NCBI GenBank assembly: GCA_035702985.1
Contig: DASSZD010000040.1
Location: 1 to 8,163, forward strand
DNA from: JAKAXG01 sp035702985
GTDB lineage: Bacteria; Actinomycetota; Acidimicrobiia; Acidimicrobiales; Palsa-688
Reading direction: 5' to 3'
Length of the DNA: 8,163 bases
This document shows positions 7,044 to 8,163 of the stretch, piece after piece. Each line of letters starts with the position of its first letter. The stretch's first letter is position 1. The notes under the pieces were generated by a model. It was given only the letters and a program-made list of their open reading frames with translations. It ran no database searches and was not told the DNA's origin. The position numbers and the translations under genes are program-made.

Positions 7044-7063
7044 CGGCGGTAACCGCCGATAAT
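7044..7063 (+). promoter_or_regulatory. Inverted repeat CGGCGG-TAA-CCGCCG abutting GATAAT (candidate operator/-10)
   Basis: Two 6-bp perfect arms (7044-7049 and 7053-7058) flank TAA. The last base of the right arm begins GATAAT (7058-7063), which resembles a -10 box (TATAAT). No -35 element sits at proper spacing. There is no T-run, so an intrinsic terminator is unlikely. This could be a small operator controlling the downstream gene, or chance in GC-rich DNA. Confidence 0.3.
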
Positions 7064-7193
7064 TCTGGGTTAGGCCGACTCGCGACCCGGTCAGTGGCCG
7101 GACGGGCCGGGGGAAGGGCATCGCATGGCATGGATCGGCACGTCTGCGGTGGTCCGTCCGTTCACGCTGAGAAGTCGGATTTCGGCCGTGTTG

Positions 7194-7214
7194 TGGGGGT
7201 GCCAAACACCCCCA
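7194..7214 (+). promoter_or_regulatory. Strong hairpin in the probable 5' leader of the secreted-protein gene
   Basis: TGGGGGTG (7194-7201) pairs perfectly with CACCCCCA (7207-7214) around a 5-nt CCAAA loop, and a G-U pair could extend it. It ends 35 bp before the ATG at 7250 and is not followed by a T-run, so a leader structure affecting translation or RNA stability is more likely than a terminator. Confidence 0.5.
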
Positions 7215-7249
7215 TCAAGGTTTCGGACGACGGCTCCGAGGTCTGTCCC

Positions 7250-8163
7250 ATGCAGTCCCAAAACACCAACCAGAACCACCAGGACGTACGCGGCCCTCAG
7301 AAGAGGGTCTCCCGTCGACACCGGAGCCTGCAGGTGGGCGTCGGTCTGCTGACTCTGTCCGGCCTGGTCATCACCCCCGTCACCCTGGCGGCCAACGCCG
7401 AGACCTGGCACCACTGGCACGGATCCGACGGGTGGCACCAGCACCAGTGGGATTGGGCATCCGCCGCTCCTACTACGACCACCACCACCGCTCCCGCTCC
7501 TGCTCCTGCTCCGGCTCCTGCTCCCGCCCCGGCTCCTGCTCCTGCTCCCGCCCCGGCTCCTGCTCCGGCTCCTGCTCCCGCTCCCGCTCCGGCTCCCGCT
7601 CCCGCCCCGGCTCCTGCTCCTGCGCCCGCTCCGGCTCCGGCTCCGGCTCCTGCTCCCTCGACCACCCCCACGGCCGGTCCGGCGACGGGCGCCGTCGCCC
7701 TGTCCCCGTGGTTGGACCCGTCGTTCAACACGCCGATCCCGACCAGCGCCGTCCTGTCGCCGAACTCGGCCAACTGGGCCAGCCAGCTGGCTTCGGGCCC
7801 GGTGCTCGACATCTACCAGTACGGGACCGGGATCTACCAGGCCACCGCCTCCACCCCCACCCAGACGGTGAACATGACCGATCAGGGTTCGTGGGGCCCG
7901 ACCGCGCTGTCGGGCCGCACCGTGTCGATGCCGACCGGTCAGGCTCTGCTCAACCTAATCCCGTCCGGCACCGACGGCAGCTTCGCGGTCATCCAGCCCG
8001 ACGGTCAGCACGAGGTGGACATCTGGCAGCCGGTGGTGTCCGGCTCGGGTGCGTCCGCCCACCTGGCGTCGGCCTCCTACGGTGACTACTACGCCTTCGG
8101 CAACGCCTGGCACAACGCCACCGGCGCCACCGGTCAGGGCACCGGGTCGGGCAAGGCCATGAG
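7250..8163 (+). CDS. Secreted Trp/His-rich, (Ala-Pro)28-stalk protein with unrecognised C-terminal domain (3' partial)
   Basis: The frame is open from ATG 7250 to the window end with no stop (304 codons visible). GAGG at 7238-7241, 8 nt upstream, supports this start; an in-frame GTG at 7199 lies in the hairpin and is less likely. Residues 14-50 form a signal peptide: a basic stretch with 'KRVSRRHRS' (18-26), a hydrophobic core 29-48 and an 'ANA' cleavage motif before Glu51. The mature start is 'WHHWHGSDGWHQHQWDW' (53-69), with five Trp and five His. Six Thr (75-80) then lead into 28 Ala-Pro dipeptides (81-136), a stiff extended stalk that probably spans the cell wall. From about residue 148 a globular-looking domain rich in Gly, Ser, Thr and aromatics follows ('FAVIQPDGQHEVDIWQPV', 245-262). 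It recalls an uncharacterised secreted actinobacterial domain, but I cannot name a family. The lack of a stop codon and the low-complexity centre could cause gene callers to miss it. Confidence 0.88.
   Translation, partial: MQSQNTNQNHQDVRGPQKRVSRRHRSLQVGVGLLTLSGLVITPVTLAANAETWHHWHGSDGWHQHQWDWASAAPTTTTTTAPAPAPAPAPAPAPAPAPAPAPAPAPAPAPAPAPAPAPAPAPAPAPAPAPAPAPAPSTTPTAGPATGAVALSPWLDPSFNTPIPTSAVLSPNSANWASQLASGPVLDIYQYGTGIYQATASTPTQTVNMTDQGSWGPTALSGRTVSMPTGQALLNLIPSGTDGSFAVIQPDGQHEVDIWQPVVSGSGASAHLASASYGDYYAFGNAWHNATGATGQGTGSGKAM
7490..7657 (+). repeat. Hexanucleotide GCTCCN repeat, 28 units, encoding (Ala-Pro)28
   Basis: There are 28 uninterrupted 6-bp units. Alanine is GCT in 24, GCC in 3 and GCG in 1; proline is CCT in 10, CCG in 9 and CCC in 9. 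Units 5-8 (from 7514) and 9-12 (from 7538) are identical over 24 bp, showing higher-order duplication. Gain or loss of units keeps the frame, so stalk length can change by slippage or unequal recombination. Confidence 0.95.

Larger units (their letters stand above)
7001..7249. other. 249-bp intergenic region upstream of the Ala-Pro-rich secreted protein
   Basis: No coding frame here has recognisable content. It holds a short inverted repeat beside a GATAAT hexamer (7044-7063), a strong GC hairpin (7194-7214) and the probable ribosome-binding site GAGG (7238-7241) of the next gene. A T-rich terminator for the preceding ATP-grasp gene was not found. I compared it from memory with c-di-AMP, cobalamin and c-di-GMP riboswitch signatures and saw no match. 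Confidence 0.5.

Noticed and set aside
7490..7657. CRISPR-like periodicity
   Set aside because: The period is 6 bp with no spacers and is in frame with coding sequence; it is a dipeptide repeat.
7297..7812. Minus-strand frame with a long Gly-Ala run
   Set aside because: It is the reverse reading of the GCTCCN repeat and has no non-repetitive domain; the plus-strand frame from 7250 has a signal peptide and a globular domain.
7432..8085. Plus-strand frame with a Ser/Cys/Arg/Pro repeat
   Set aside because: It reads the same hexanucleotide array in another frame and has no signal peptide, domain or ribosome-binding site; it overlaps the supported 7250 gene.

Overview
The window is very GC-rich (third codon positions are almost all G or C), uses GTG as well as ATG starts, and carries secreted proteins with NHL blades, fibronectin type III modules and 42-residue 'DGGVFTFGDA..GSLG' repeats. 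That repeat type is familiar from surface proteins of Actinomycetota, especially Acidimicrobiia-like lineages. I infer an actinobacterium of that kind, probably environmental. No rRNA, tRNA, transposase, integrase or CRISPR array was seen.

Layout. (1) 1-2559, plus strand: the 3' part of a large modular surface protein with about six NHL beta-propeller blades, three FN3 domains and four C-terminal 42-residue repeats. (2) 2582-3682, plus strand: an Ldh_2-family NAD(P)-dependent 2-hydroxyacid/malate-type dehydrogenase. (3) 4448-3696, minus strand: an RraA-like class II aldolase/decarboxylase, convergent with the dehydrogenase and only 13 bp from it. (4) 5773-4451, minus strand: a COG3919-like ATP-grasp ligase, 2 bp upstream of the RraA-like gene and probably translationally coupled to it. 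(5) 5819-7000, plus strand: a second ATP-grasp enzyme, divergent from the first across 45 bp. It resembles the ATP-grasp half of cyanophycin synthetase but lacks the Mur-ligase half. (6) 7001-7249: an intergenic region with two inverted repeats. (7) 7250 to the window end: the 5' part of a secreted protein with a Tat/Sec-like signal peptide, a Trp/His-rich patch, an uninterrupted (Ala-Pro)28 stalk and an unrecognised C-terminal domain.

How the genes may work together. The four central genes (dehydrogenase, RraA-like lyase, two ATP-grasp ligases) look like a compact small-molecule locus. The dehydrogenase and lyase families act on 2-oxo or 2-hydroxy acids, and the ATP-grasp families usually form amide or peptide bonds. 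A pathway that makes or recycles a small amino-acid conjugate is an inference; no substrate can be read from the sequence. The flanking genes encode exported, repeat-rich surface proteins and need not be linked to that pathway.
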